A stretch of DNA of 64,000 bases. It comes from a bacterium (GTDB taxonomy: Bacteria > Bacillota > Bacilli > Lactobacillales > Streptococcaceae). Of the stretch, positions 57,009 through 64,000 are shown one piece after another (within the stretch, counting starts at the first letter, position 1; each line of letters opens with the position of its first letter). A program made the translations under genes and the position numbers. Location of the stretch: assembly GCA_905221125.1 (NCBI GenBank), contig CAJNBY010000012.1:5714-69713 (forward strand), written 5' to 3'. The notes below the pieces were generated by a model. That model was not told the origin of the DNA, searched no databases, and worked only from the letters and a program-made list of their open reading frames with translations.

Positions 57009-57867
57009 GAATGAGTTCCTCCAGGTCGTTTTCATCAAAGTTATAAGTTGTTTGGCAGAATTGACAGGTGATTTCTGCTCCGTGGTCTTCCTCTTTCATT
57101 TCCTGTAAGTCTGAACTTGGAAGGCTAGCAAGAGCGTTCATAAAGCGATCATGGCTACAGTCACATTGGAAACGGATTTCTTCTTCAGAAAGACGCTTGT
57201 AGGCTTCGTCACCGTAGATTGCCTTGAGGAGGGCTTCGATATGGTCGTCGCTTTCCAGAAGGGTTGAGATAGCTGGCATTGCTTGGATGCGTTTTTCAAA
57301 GCGAGCAATCTCCTCTTCCTTGGCTCCTGGCAAGACTTGGACTAGGAAACCACCTGCAACTTTTACCTTGTCTTCCTCATCCAAAAGGACATTGAGACCG
57401 ACTGCTGAAGGCGTTTGTTGGCTTTCAGTCAGGTAAAAGGCAAGGTCTTCACCGATTTCTCCAGAGATGAGGGGAGTCATAGAGTTGTAAGGATTTCCAG
57501 TACCGTAGTCTGTGATAACGAGGAATTGACCATTTCCAACAAAAGGTCCGACTAGAACTTCACCAGTTGCAGTCTTTTTGATGTCTACACCGGGATTTTG
57601 AACGTAACCTTTGACATTTCCCTTGGTATCAGCGACGGTGATGATAGCACCTAGAGAGCTAGATCCCAACACCTTAACTGTTAGTTTGGTATTTCCTTTT
57701 TCATTGGCTGCGAGAATCTGGCTAGCGATAAGAGTTCGACCAAGCGCTACTGTTGAGCTAGCTTGGGTTTGATGTTTTTCTTGAGCAGTGCGGACGGTTT
57801 CTGTGCTGTCAAGGACAAAAGCACGAAAGGCTCCGCTTTCTGATATAGTTTTAATAATTTTATCCAT
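56995..57867 (-). CDS. hslO: Redox-regulated chaperone Hsp33
   Basis: A 290-residue Hsp33. The C-terminal zinc site shows CDCSHDR near residue 235 and CQFC near residue 268, giving four cysteines (CxC and CxxC). Oxidation releases zinc and activates chaperone binding. The start at 57867 (MDKIIKTI) fits the family; the longer frame lacks similarity. An extended -10 TGcTAAAAT ends seven bases before this ATG and there is no Shine-Dalgarno, so the mRNA may be leaderless. First gene of the hslO-dusB operon. Confidence 0.93.
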   Translation of the reverse strand: MDKIIKTISESGAFRAFVLDSTETVRTAQEKHQTQASSTVALGRTLIASQILAANEKGNTKLTVKVLGSSSLGAIITVADTKGNVKGYVQNPGVDIKKTATGEVLVGPFVGNGQFLVITDYGTGNPYNSMTPLISGEIGEDLAFYLTESQQTPSAVGLNVLLDEEDKVKVAGGFLVQVLPGAKEEEIARFEKRIQAMPAISTLLESDDHIEALLKAIYGDEAYKRLSEEEIRFQCDCSHDRFMNALASLPSSDLQEMKEEDHGAEITCQFCQTTYNFDENDLEELIRDKS

Positions 57868-58031
57868 AGCTACTATTTTAGCATAAAAATGCCCAAAGGG
57901 GGAGCCGTGTGTTTGCTGATTTTTAGGATAATGAACCATGAAATCTGCATGAAAATAAAAAGAGAAACAGATTATTTCAGCATTTGTAAGATTTATGCTA
58001 TGCTTAAGGTAGAACATGAAAGGGGTAACAA

Positions 58032-59471
58032 ATGTATTTAGGAGACTTGATGGAAAAGGCTGAATCTGGCCAATTTTCAATCCTTTCCTTTCTATTACAA
58101 GAGTCTCAGACGACTGTCAAGGCTGTAATGGAGGAAACAGGATTTTCAAAAGCAACCCTAACCAAATATGTCACCCTGCTCAATGACAAGGCTTTGGACA
58201 GTGGTTTAGAGCTGAACATCTCCTTAGAAGATGAAAATCTGCGCCTGTCGATCGGTGCAGCTACCAAGGGGAGAGATATTCGGAGTTTGTTTTTAGAGAA
58301 TGCGGTTAAATATCAGATTCTTGTTTATCTTCTCTACCACCAACAGTTTTTAGCCCATCAGCTGGCTCAAGAATTGATGATTAGTGAGGCAACGCTTGGC
58401 CGTCACTTAGCTGGTTTAAATCAGATTTTGTTAGAATTTGACTTATCCATCCAAAATGGCCGTTGGCGAGGTCCAGAGCATCAGATTCGTTACTTCTATT
58501 TCTGTCTTTTCCGCAAGGTCTGGTCGAGTCAGGAGTGGGAAGGTCACATGCAGAAACCAGAGAGAAAGCAGGAAATTACTACACTAGAAGAAATCTGTGG
58601 TGCAAGCTTGTCTTCGGGGCAGAAACTGGACTTGGTTCTCTGGGCTCACATCAGTCAACAGCGTCTCCGGGTCAATGCCTGTCAGTTTCAAGTCATAGAA
58701 GAAAAAATGCGAGGGTATTTTGACAATATTTTCTACCTTCGTTTGCATCGAAAGGCTCCGTCCTTTTTCGCTGGGCAACACCTTCCTCTAGGAACTGAGG
58801 ATGGGGAGATGATGATTTTCTTCTCTTTCCTCATATCTCATCGCATTCTTCCTCTTCATACTATGGAATATATCCTTGGTTTTGGAGGGCAGTTGGCAGA
58901 TTTGCTGACGCAATTAATTCAAGAGATGAAGAAAGAGGAGCTGCTGGGGGACTACACAGAGGACCATGTCACCTATGAACTCAGTCAGCTTTGTGCTCAA
59001 GTCTATCTATATAAGGGCTATATTTTACAGGATCAGTACAGATACCAGACAGAGAATCGTCATCCTTATTTGTTGATGGAACATGATTTTAAAGAGATAG
59101 CGGCGGAGATTTTTCATGCTTTACCTGCCTTTCAGCAGGGGACGGATTTGGATAAGAAAATTCTCTGGGAATGGCTCCAGTTGATAGAATATATGGCTGA
59201 AAATGGTGGTCAGCATATGCGAATTGGTCTGGATTTGACATCTGGTTTTCTTGTCTTTTCAAGGATGGCAGCCATTTTGAAACGGTATTTGGAATACAAT
59301 CGTTTTATTACCATTGAAGCCTATGATCGAACTCGGCATTATGATTTGCTGGTTACCAATAACCCGATTCATAAGAAGGAACAGACACCAGTTTATTATT
59401 TAAAAAACGACTTGGATATGGAAGATTTAGAGATGATTAGAAAGCAGCTCTATCAGACACCATATAAATAG
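58032..59471 (+). CDS. Mga/RofA-like transcriptional regulator
   Basis: A 479-residue protein with a Mga-type layout: N-terminal helix-turn-helix segments (about 15-55, [21 protein letters not shown], and about 100-120, [15 protein letters not shown]), followed by a PRD-like middle and an EIIB-like C-terminal region ([12 protein letters not shown]). Such regulators control surface proteins in streptococci. The target is unknown; the PspA/PspC-like gene is 1.5 kb downstream. AAGGGG lies six bases before the ATG. Confidence 0.82.
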   Translation: MYLGDLMEKAESGQFSILSFLLQESQTTVKAVMEETGFSKATLTKYVTLLNDKALDSGLELNISLEDENLRLSIGAATKGRDIRSLFLENAVKYQILVYLLYHQQFLAHQLAQELMISEATLGRHLAGLNQILLEFDLSIQNGRWRGPEHQIRYFYFCLFRKVWSSQEWEGHMQKPERKQEITTLEEICGASLSSGQKLDLVLWAHISQQRLRVNACQFQVIEEKMRGYFDNIFYLRLHRKAPSFFAGQHLPLGTEDGEMMIFFSFLISHRILPLHTMEYILGFGGQLADLLTQLIQEMKKEELLGDYTEDHVTYELSQLCAQVYLYKGYILQDQYRYQTENRHPYLLMEHDFKEIAAEIFHALPAFQQGTDLDKKILWEWLQLIEYMAENGGQHMRIGLDLTSGFLVFSRMAAILKRYLEYNRFITIEAYDRTRHYDLLVTNNPIHKKEQTPVYYLKNDLDMEDLEMIRKQLYQTPYK

Positions 59472-59622
59472 ACTACAATACCATATAAGATATACGTCCT
59501 GTGTGATGCTGATTACTTTCTATTGATTAAAGTCGTTAATCTATCTGGAATTTAATTGATGAGATCGAGTTGTATCATTTTGATAAAATTTCATTAATCG
59601 TTGTTCATTTTCTCCTTTCTTT

Positions 59623-59630
59623 TCCGAATA
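59623..59630 (+). promoter_or_regulatory. Com-box-like element upstream of the Rpn-type nuclease
   Basis: TCCGAATA after a T/C-rich stretch. It is the same one-mismatch variant as that upstream of cbpD and lies 68 bp before the ATG. A sigma-A -10 follows nearer the gene. Confidence 0.3.
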
Positions 59631-59678
59631 AATAGATAGAACCATCGAATCTAGCAAAATTAGATTTAAAAATATGGT

Positions 59679-59692
59679 ATAATAGAAGGAGG
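59679..59692 (+). promoter_or_regulatory. Promoter and ribosome site of the Rpn-type gene
   Basis: The -10 TATAAT in ATGGTATAATAG (about 59678-59683) is preceded by TGG, and GGAGG follows (59688-59692), so the 5' untranslated stretch is very short. Confidence 0.6.
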
Positions 59693-59698
59693 AAATGG

Positions 59699-60586
59699 AT
59701 GGCTTTAAGACATCCGGGCATCAGCCCAACCAATGATTTGGTTGCTAAGAAAATCTTTAGCAATCCAGAAATCACTTGTCAATTTATTCGCGATATGCTG
59801 GACTTGCCAGCAAAAAATGTGACCATTTTGGAGGGAAGTAATATTCATGTTTTGCCTTCCCTACCGTACTCGGCGCAGGATTTCTATACCAGTATAGACG
59901 TTTTAGCTGAACTAGATAATGGAACTCAAGTTATCATTGAGATTCAGGTGCATCATCAGAATTTTTTCATCAATCGTTTGTGGGCTTACCTGTGTAGTCA
60001 GGTCAATCAAAATCTAGAAAAAATTCGCCAGCAAGAAGGGAACACTCATCAGAGTTACAAGTATATCGCACCAGTATATGCTATCGCAATTGTCGATAGT
60101 AATTATTTCCAAGATGATTTGGCTTTTCATAGCTTTAGCATGCGCGAGGATTCGACAGGTGAGGTTTTAACCATTACCAACAATGGTCAGCAAAACCATT
60201 TAGTCAAGATGGCGTTCTTGGAACTTAAAAAATACAGAGAAACCAGCAAAGACGAGGTTCGCAAGCCGTGGTTGGAGTTTTTCGGGAATAAACCCTTTAC
60301 TCAAGAACCAGAGCGAGCCATCAGCCAGGCAGACCAACTGCTGGACTATAAGAGCTGGTCCGAGGAGGACAGGAAAATGTTTAGTGAACAGCGCAGGCGT
60401 GAAGAACAAGCGTTATTGGCTCATGATTATGCCTTGGAAACTGCCAGGGCAGAAGGTCTTGAAAAAGGTTTAGAGCGTGGGAAACTTTTTGCCTTTCTGG
60501 ATATGGTCCGCCAAGGTCTTCTGACTTCGGAGGTTGCCAGTCAACAGTTGGGTATGTCAGTCGCTGAGTTTGAGGCGCTGTTGTAA
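59699..60586 (+). CDS. Rpn-family recombination-promoting nuclease / PD-(D/E)XK transposase-like protein
   Basis: A 295-residue protein of the PD-(D/E)XK nuclease family (Rpn/YhgA-like, often annotated as putative transposase). N-terminal pattern: FSNPEITCQFIRDML-like helix and the core DVLAELDNGTQVIIEIQVHH near residues 80-100, in which D, E and Q are the catalytic-type residues. The C-terminus has charged helices (ARAEGLEKGLERGK). Rpn proteins promote RecA-independent recombination in E. coli. No inverted repeats or target duplications are visible. A perfect hairpin terminator follows. Confidence 0.85.
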   Translation: MALRHPGISPTNDLVAKKIFSNPEITCQFIRDMLDLPAKNVTILEGSNIHVLPSLPYSAQDFYTSIDVLAELDNGTQVIIEIQVHHQNFFINRLWAYLCSQVNQNLEKIRQQEGNTHQSYKYIAPVYAIAIVDSNYFQDDLAFHSFSMREDSTGEVLTITNNGQQNHLVKMAFLELKKYRETSKDEVRKPWLEFFGNKPFTQEPERAISQADQLLDYKSWSEEDRKMFSEQRRREEQALLAHDYALETARAEGLEKGLERGKLFAFLDMVRQGLLTSEVASQQLGMSVAEFEALL

Positions 60587-60591
60587 TTAAT

Positions 60592-60638
60592 TAAAAAAAC
60601 AGATTTTTCCTTTATACAAAAGGAGAAATCTGTTTTTT
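60592..60638 (+). terminator. Terminator of the Rpn-type gene
   Basis: AAAAAACAGATTT / AAATCTGTTTTTTT with inner TCCTTT/AAAGGA pairing. Long T run. Confidence 0.92.
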
Positions 60639-60639
60639 T

Positions 60640-60927
60640 ACAATGGTTAGCCACAGTCTAGAAAATGAATTTTCCCTTTTATAATCCTCTAGCATACCAT
60701 CCAGGGAGCAGGCGATATGCTCTTCAAAAACACGTCAACCGTGCGATAGGCTTGCGCCTATCCTTAGTAAGAAAAATACAAAGCTCCGCTCCCCTTATTC
60801 AAAAAATAGAATTTTAATATTAAAAATGTAAGGAGAAAAAGAAATTTTCAAAACAATTTTCATAAAAACTTTGATAAAACAAATAAAATTCCGAACAAAA
60901 ACGTAACAAAAGTTTAATATGAAACGC
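60640..60927. other. Intergenic region before the surface-protein gene
   Basis: No gene is evident. It holds a short segment (60715-60745) resembling a decayed boxA (CTCTTCAAAA, CACGTCAA) and a GATAGGC/GCCTATC hairpin (60743-60761), then AT-rich DNA up to the promoter at 60928. A 63-codon minus-strand frame here lacks a ribosome site and family resemblance. Confidence 0.5.
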
Positions 60928-60956
60928 TTGACAAGGATTTAGGGGGGGGGTATAAT
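60928..60956 (+). promoter_or_regulatory. Poly-G spacer promoter of the PspA/PspC-like gene
   Basis: TTGACA (60928-60933), 17-bp spacer, TATAAT (60951-60956). Nine consecutive G residues (60942-60950) fill the spacer right up to the -10. A small inverted repeat, AGTGT-tct-ACACT (60966-60978), lies near the expected transcription start. Confidence 0.85.
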
Positions 60957-61011
60957 TACGGTAGGAGTGTTCTACACTGTGCACTACAAATATAAAAATA
61001 GAGGTGTCCAA

Positions 61012-64000
61012 ATGGATAAGAAAAGAATGATATTGGCGAGCTTGGCAAGTGCGGCAGTCTTAGGAGCAGGTTTTACTACGGTTCAACCATCAGTTGTAAA
61101 AGCTGACGAAAATGCTGCTAAACCAGCAACGCCAAAAGTGATTCAAGATGCTGAAGCTGATGCTAAGAAGGCTGAAGAAAAAGTTACTGAAGCTCAAGCA
61201 AAAGTAGAAGCTAAAACAACACAAGCAACTGCTGCTGCGACTAAACTAGAAGCAGAGAAAAAAGAAGATGCTGATGCTAAAGCAGCAAAAGCAGAAGCTG
61301 AAGCAGCTAAAACTAAAGCTGACGAAGCTAAGAAAACTGCTGACGGTGAATTAACTGCAGCTAAAGAAGCAGCTAAACAAGCAGACGCTAAAGCTAAAGA
61401 AGAAGCAGCAAAAGCTGAAGCTAAAGCTAAAGAAGATGCTGATACTAAAAAAGCTATCTCTGACTCTCTAGATAAATTAATAGCAGATGCTGAAAAAGCT
61501 ATCAATGATAACAAAAAAATCACTGATAAAGATAAAGCTATTAAAGAATTAAAAGAAAAAATTGGTAAAGAAGACTTATTAGCTGCAATTGAAGCAGGCG
61601 AAATCTCAATTGATCAAGTTGCTGCTGAGTTAAACGATGATGCTGCAAAAGCTGAAGCGAATGAAGCTGCTGATAAAAAAATGCGCGATAAAGAGCAAGC
61701 TGCTAAATCAACAGCTGCGGATGCTGGGGCTACTTCTGAAGCTAAAACAGACAAAAAAGACATGCCTGCAGATCTAAAAGCTAAGATTGATGAGGCTGAA
61801 AAAGCTGACGCTGCTCGTCCAGAATCAGAAAAACTTCAAGACAAAGCAGATCAATTAGACGATCAATTGAATCGTGTAGAAAATCAATTTAACGAAGCTA
61901 AAAAAGTTGCTGAAGAAAAAGCTGCTGTTTTAGACAAAAAAGAAAAAGCTCTTAAAGAAGCTAAAGAAGCTGCTGATATTGCAGAAAAATACAACCTTAA
62001 AGATGAGATTGTTAAACCATTAAAAAATGTTGTAACAGAAATCGAAAAAGATCGTAACGAAGCTAATTCTGAATTTGAACAAGCTGATGAAGCTGCTGCA
62101 TATTATGCAGAACAAGGTAAAAAACTAGAAGCAGAGTACGATAAAACAGAAGCTGCTTTGAAAGTTGCTAAAGAAGAAGAAGCTAAAAATCCTAAAGCTA
62201 AAGAAGAAACTCCTGCTAAACCAAAAGCTAAAACAGAAGCTGAAAAAGCTGCTGAAGCTAAAGCAGAAGCGGATAAAAAAGTAGCAGCTGCAGAAGCTAA
62301 AGTCGCAGAAGCTGATGCAAAAGTTAACGAAACAACTAAAGCTCTTGAAGAAGCTACAACTAAAGCTACTAAAGAAGAAGCGGATGTTCAACCTGCTGAA
62401 ACAGCAAAAACTGAAGCAGACCAAGCTAAAGCTGATGCAGATGCTGAATTAGCTAAAGCTAAAGAAGAAGCTGCAAAAGCTCAAGCTAAAGTTGAAGAGC
62501 TTAAAAAAGATGAAGCAGATAGTTTAGCTGGTCTTAAATATGCTTTAGAAAAAATGGAAGCTGATGCTATCGAAAAAATCAACAAAGACGATAAAATCAC
62601 TGACAAAGATGCAGCTATTGAAAAAGCTAAAGCTGCAATCGGTAAAGAAGATCTATTAAAAGCTATCGAAAATGGTGAAATTTCAGCTTCTGAAGCTGCA
62701 AAAGATTTAGATGATCAAGCTGCAACTGCTGAAGCTAATAAAAACCAAGATCCTCAAGCTGATAATATTGGAGCAACAACTCCAACTATCAAAGATGGAG
62801 CTAAAGTTTCTGAAGCAGATAAAAAAGCATTTGCTGACGCAGACAAGAAAGCAGCAGATGAAGAAGCTGCTCGTCCTGAATCAGAAAAAATTCAAGACAG
62901 AGCAGATCAATTACTAAAAGAAATCAACTACTTAACAGCAATCGCTGAAAAAGATAAAGCTGCAGCTGAAGTTCTGTTAGAAAAATTCAATCATGCTAAA
63001 GAAGTATTACTAGAAGCTGGACAAGCTGAAAGAGCAGCAGAAGAAGCTAATTCTAATCCTGAAGTTCTTGAAGCATTGAAGAAAGTTGTTTATAATCTAG
63101 AACTGGATCGTGACACTGCGAAACAAGAACTAGCTAAAATTCTAGTGCCATTGGAAGCTTACACAGAACAAATCAACAAGCTAACTGACGAGTACAATCA
63201 AACTCTTAAAGATTTAGAAGCAGCTAAAGCAGCAGAGAAGAAAGTAGATGCTTTAAAAGTAGAAATTAAAGATTTAGAAGCAGAGCTTGCTAAAGACAAA
63301 GACAATGAGGAAATTAGCGATAAATTAAATGCAATGCGTTCTGCGTTAGCAAGAGCTGAAAAAGACCTTAAAGAAAATCCGGATGCATTAGTATATGCAG
63401 TTTTACTTCCAAAAGTAGATGCTCTGCCAACTGCATCACAAGCGTTAAAAGCAGAAATTAATAAGCTTAGAGAAGAAAAAGAAAAAACAACTGATGATAG
63501 CCAAAAAGCTGAATTAGAGAAAAAAATTGCAGAAAAAGAAGCTCTTTTAGCAGAAGTTGAAAAGGCTGAAAGTACTGAAACTCCAGCTCCAAGTAAACCA
63601 GCTGAAGAAACTCCAGCTCCAAATAAACCAGCTGAAGAAACTCCAGCTCCAAATAAACCAGCTGAAGAAACTCCAGCTCCAAGTAAACCAGCTGAAGAAA
63701 CTCCAGCTCCAAGTAAACCAGCTGAAGAAACTCCAGCTCCAAATAAACCAGCTGAAGAAACTCCAGCTCCAAATAAACCAGCTGAAGAAACTCCAGCTCC
63801 AAATAAACCAGCTGAAGAAACTCCAGCTCCAAGTAAACCAGCTGAAGAAACTCCAGCTCCAAGTAAACCAGCTGAAGAAACTCCAGCTCCAAGTAAACCA
63901 GCTGAAGAAACTCCAGCTCCAAGTAAACCAGCTGAAGAAACTCCAGCTCCAAATAAACCAGCTGAAGAAACTCCAGCTCCAAGTAAACCAGCTGAAGAAA
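61012..64000 (+). CDS. PspA/PspC-like surface protein, N-terminal part (cut by window edge)
   Basis: At least 996 codons, open at the window end. The signal peptide (1-31, ending VVKA) closely resembles that of PspA. The mature part is Ala/Lys/Glu-rich helical coil. Two modules occur twice: KITDKDxAI...IGKEDLLxAIExGEIS (about 168 and 524) and AARPESEKxQDxADQL (about 267 and 619), so about 350 codons are duplicated. From 63577 on, 30-bp repeats encode AEETPAPSKP or AEETPAPNKP. A C-terminal choline-binding or LPxTG anchor is expected beyond the window. GAGGTG precedes the ATG. Confidence 0.85.
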   Translation, partial: MDKKRMILASLASAAVLGAGFTTVQPSVVKADENAAKPATPKVIQDAEADAKKAEEKVTEAQAKVEAKTTQATAAATKLEAEKKEDADAKAAKAEAEAAKTKADEAKKTADGELTAAKEAAKQADAKAKEEAAKAEAKAKEDADTKKAISDSLDKLIADAEKAINDNKKITDKDKAIKELKEKIGKEDLLAAIEAGEISIDQVAAELNDDAAKAEANEAADKKMRDKEQAAKSTAADAGATSEAKTDKKDMPADLKAKIDEAEKADAARPESEKLQDKADQLDDQLNRVENQFNEAKKVAEEKAAVLDKKEKALKEAKEAADIAEKYNLKDEIVKPLKNVVTEIEKDRNEANSEFEQADEAAAYYAEQGKKLEAEYDKTEAALKVAKEEEAKNPKAKEETPAKPKAKTEAEKAAEAKAEADKKVAAAEAKVAEADAKVNETTKALEEATTKATKEEADVQPAETAKTEADQAKADADAELAKAKEEAAKAQAKVEELKKDEADSLAGLKYALEKMEADAIEKINKDDKITDKDAAIEKAKAAIGKEDLLKAIENGEISASEAAKDLDDQAATAEANKNQDPQADNIGATTPTIKDGAKVSEADKKAFADADKKAADEEAARPESEKIQDRADQLLKEINYLTAIAEKDKAAAEVLLEKFNHAKEVLLEAGQAERAAEEANSNPEVLEALKKVVYNLELDRDTAKQELAKILVPLEAYTEQINKLTDEYNQTLKDLEAAKAAEKKVDALKVEIKDLEAELAKDKDNEEISDKLNAMRSALARAEKDLKENPDALVYAVLLPKVDALPTASQALKAEINKLREEKEKTTDDSQKAELEKKIAEKEALLAEVEKAESTETPAPSKPAEETPAPNKPAEETPAPNKPAEETPAPSKPAEETPAPSKPAEETPAPNKPAEETPAPNKPAEETPAPNKPAEETPAPSKPAEETPAPSKPAEETPAPSKPAEETPAPSKPAEETPAPNKPAEETPAPSKPAEE
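63577..64000 (+). repeat. 30-bp tandem repeat array encoding a proline-rich decapeptide
   Basis: Thirteen full copies plus partial ends of a 30-bp unit. Copies are identical except one base (AAT or AGT) that switches Asn and Ser; the order from the first partial copy is S N N S S N N N S S S S N S. The array continues past the window. It is a probable wall-spanning proline-rich region. Confidence 0.95.

Noticed and set aside
59699-60586. Rpn-type gene as an insertion sequence
   Set aside because: No terminal inverted repeats or target-site duplication are visible, and these proteins are often encoded alone.
60715-60761. Possible third BOX element
   Set aside because: Only short matches to boxA remain and no boxC or terminal repeat is present; noted in the intergenic entry only.
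60820-61011. Minus-strand 63-codon frame upstream of the surface gene
   Set aside because: It lies across the promoter region, lacks a ribosome site and matches nothing I know.
63467-63982. Minus-strand frame of 171 codons with a repeated ELEFLQLVYL pattern
   Set aside because: It is the exact antisense of the 30-bp repeat array, which keeps any frame open. No ribosome site or family resemblance.
63577-64000. Regular repeats that could suggest a CRISPR array
   Set aside because: The units are contiguous with no unique spacers and stay in frame with the surface-protein gene.

Overview
The window is a chromosomal segment around the replication origin of a low-GC mitis-group Streptococcus. It is close to S. 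pneumoniae but reads more like S. mitis, S. pseudopneumoniae or a relative. Evidence for this: the dnaA-dnaN-ychF-pth-mfd order, comCDE beside parB/htrA/rlmH, BOX repeats, a competence peptide ([17 protein letters not shown]) that differs from the two common pneumococcal pherotypes, a short CbpD with room for one SH3 domain, and no TCS06 genes beside clpC. Species comparisons are from memory; no search was run.

Layout. 1-8.6 kb (minus strand): rqcP, mfd, pth, ychF, a DUF951 gene, dnaN and dnaA, transcribed away from the origin. oriC lies at about 8.59-8.80 kb; more DnaA boxes sit in the dnaA-dnaN gap and upstream of htrA. 8.8-14.2 kb: parB and htrA (minus), rlmH, tRNA-Arg, comCDE, tRNA-Glu, tRNA-Asn. 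14.2-26.2 kb: a TetR regulator divergent from a YhgE/Pip protein, a YfhO-type membrane protein, an ABC-F ATPase, trpS, guaB, recF and yaaA. 26.3-34.1 kb: an operon-like run of two M16 peptidase homologues, a RodZ-like protein, pgsA, the ECF transporter core, mreC and mreD. 34.2-37.5 kb: pcsB, rpsB, tsf. 37.6-46.8 kb: a BOX element, cysK, a PH-domain gene, yigZ, then comFA-comFC, hpf, gdpP, rplI, dnaB (replicative helicase) and veg. 46.8-54.1 kb: a second BOX, cbpD, a TPP-riboswitch-controlled thiamine-precursor ABC operon, ctsR-clpC. 54.2-60.6 kb: a small membrane protein, a perfect com-box with a 10-codon ORF, a lipoprotein, an isochorismatase-type hydrolase, dusB, hslO, an Mga-like regulator and an Rpn-type nuclease. 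61.0 kb to the end: the N-terminal part of a large PspA/PspC-like surface protein, cut by the window edge inside 30-bp repeats.

How the parts work together. Most genes are core: replication initiation and segregation (dnaA, dnaN, parB, two parS sites inside yfhO and ecfA1), translation, envelope growth (mreCD, pcsB, rodZ-like), and c-di-AMP turnover (gdpP). A competence theme recurs: comCDE with a ComE site, HtrA under a CiaR box, comFA/comFC behind a SigX com-box, cbpD behind a one-mismatch com-box separated from it by a BOX element, and an orphan com-box near 54.55 kb.

The strongest unexpected signal is a run of nine G residues filling the spacer of an otherwise near-consensus sigma-A promoter (TTGACA-17 bp-TATAAT, 60928-60956) directly upstream of the surface-protein gene. 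This is a classic arrangement for slipped-strand phase variation. The same gene carries a duplication of about 350 codons and a near-identical 30-bp repeat array. Other points: three genes (rlmH, yigZ, hslO) whose -10 element sits 6-7 nt before the ATG with no Shine-Dalgarno, which suggests leaderless mRNAs; and an uncharacterised inverted repeat upstream of trpS.
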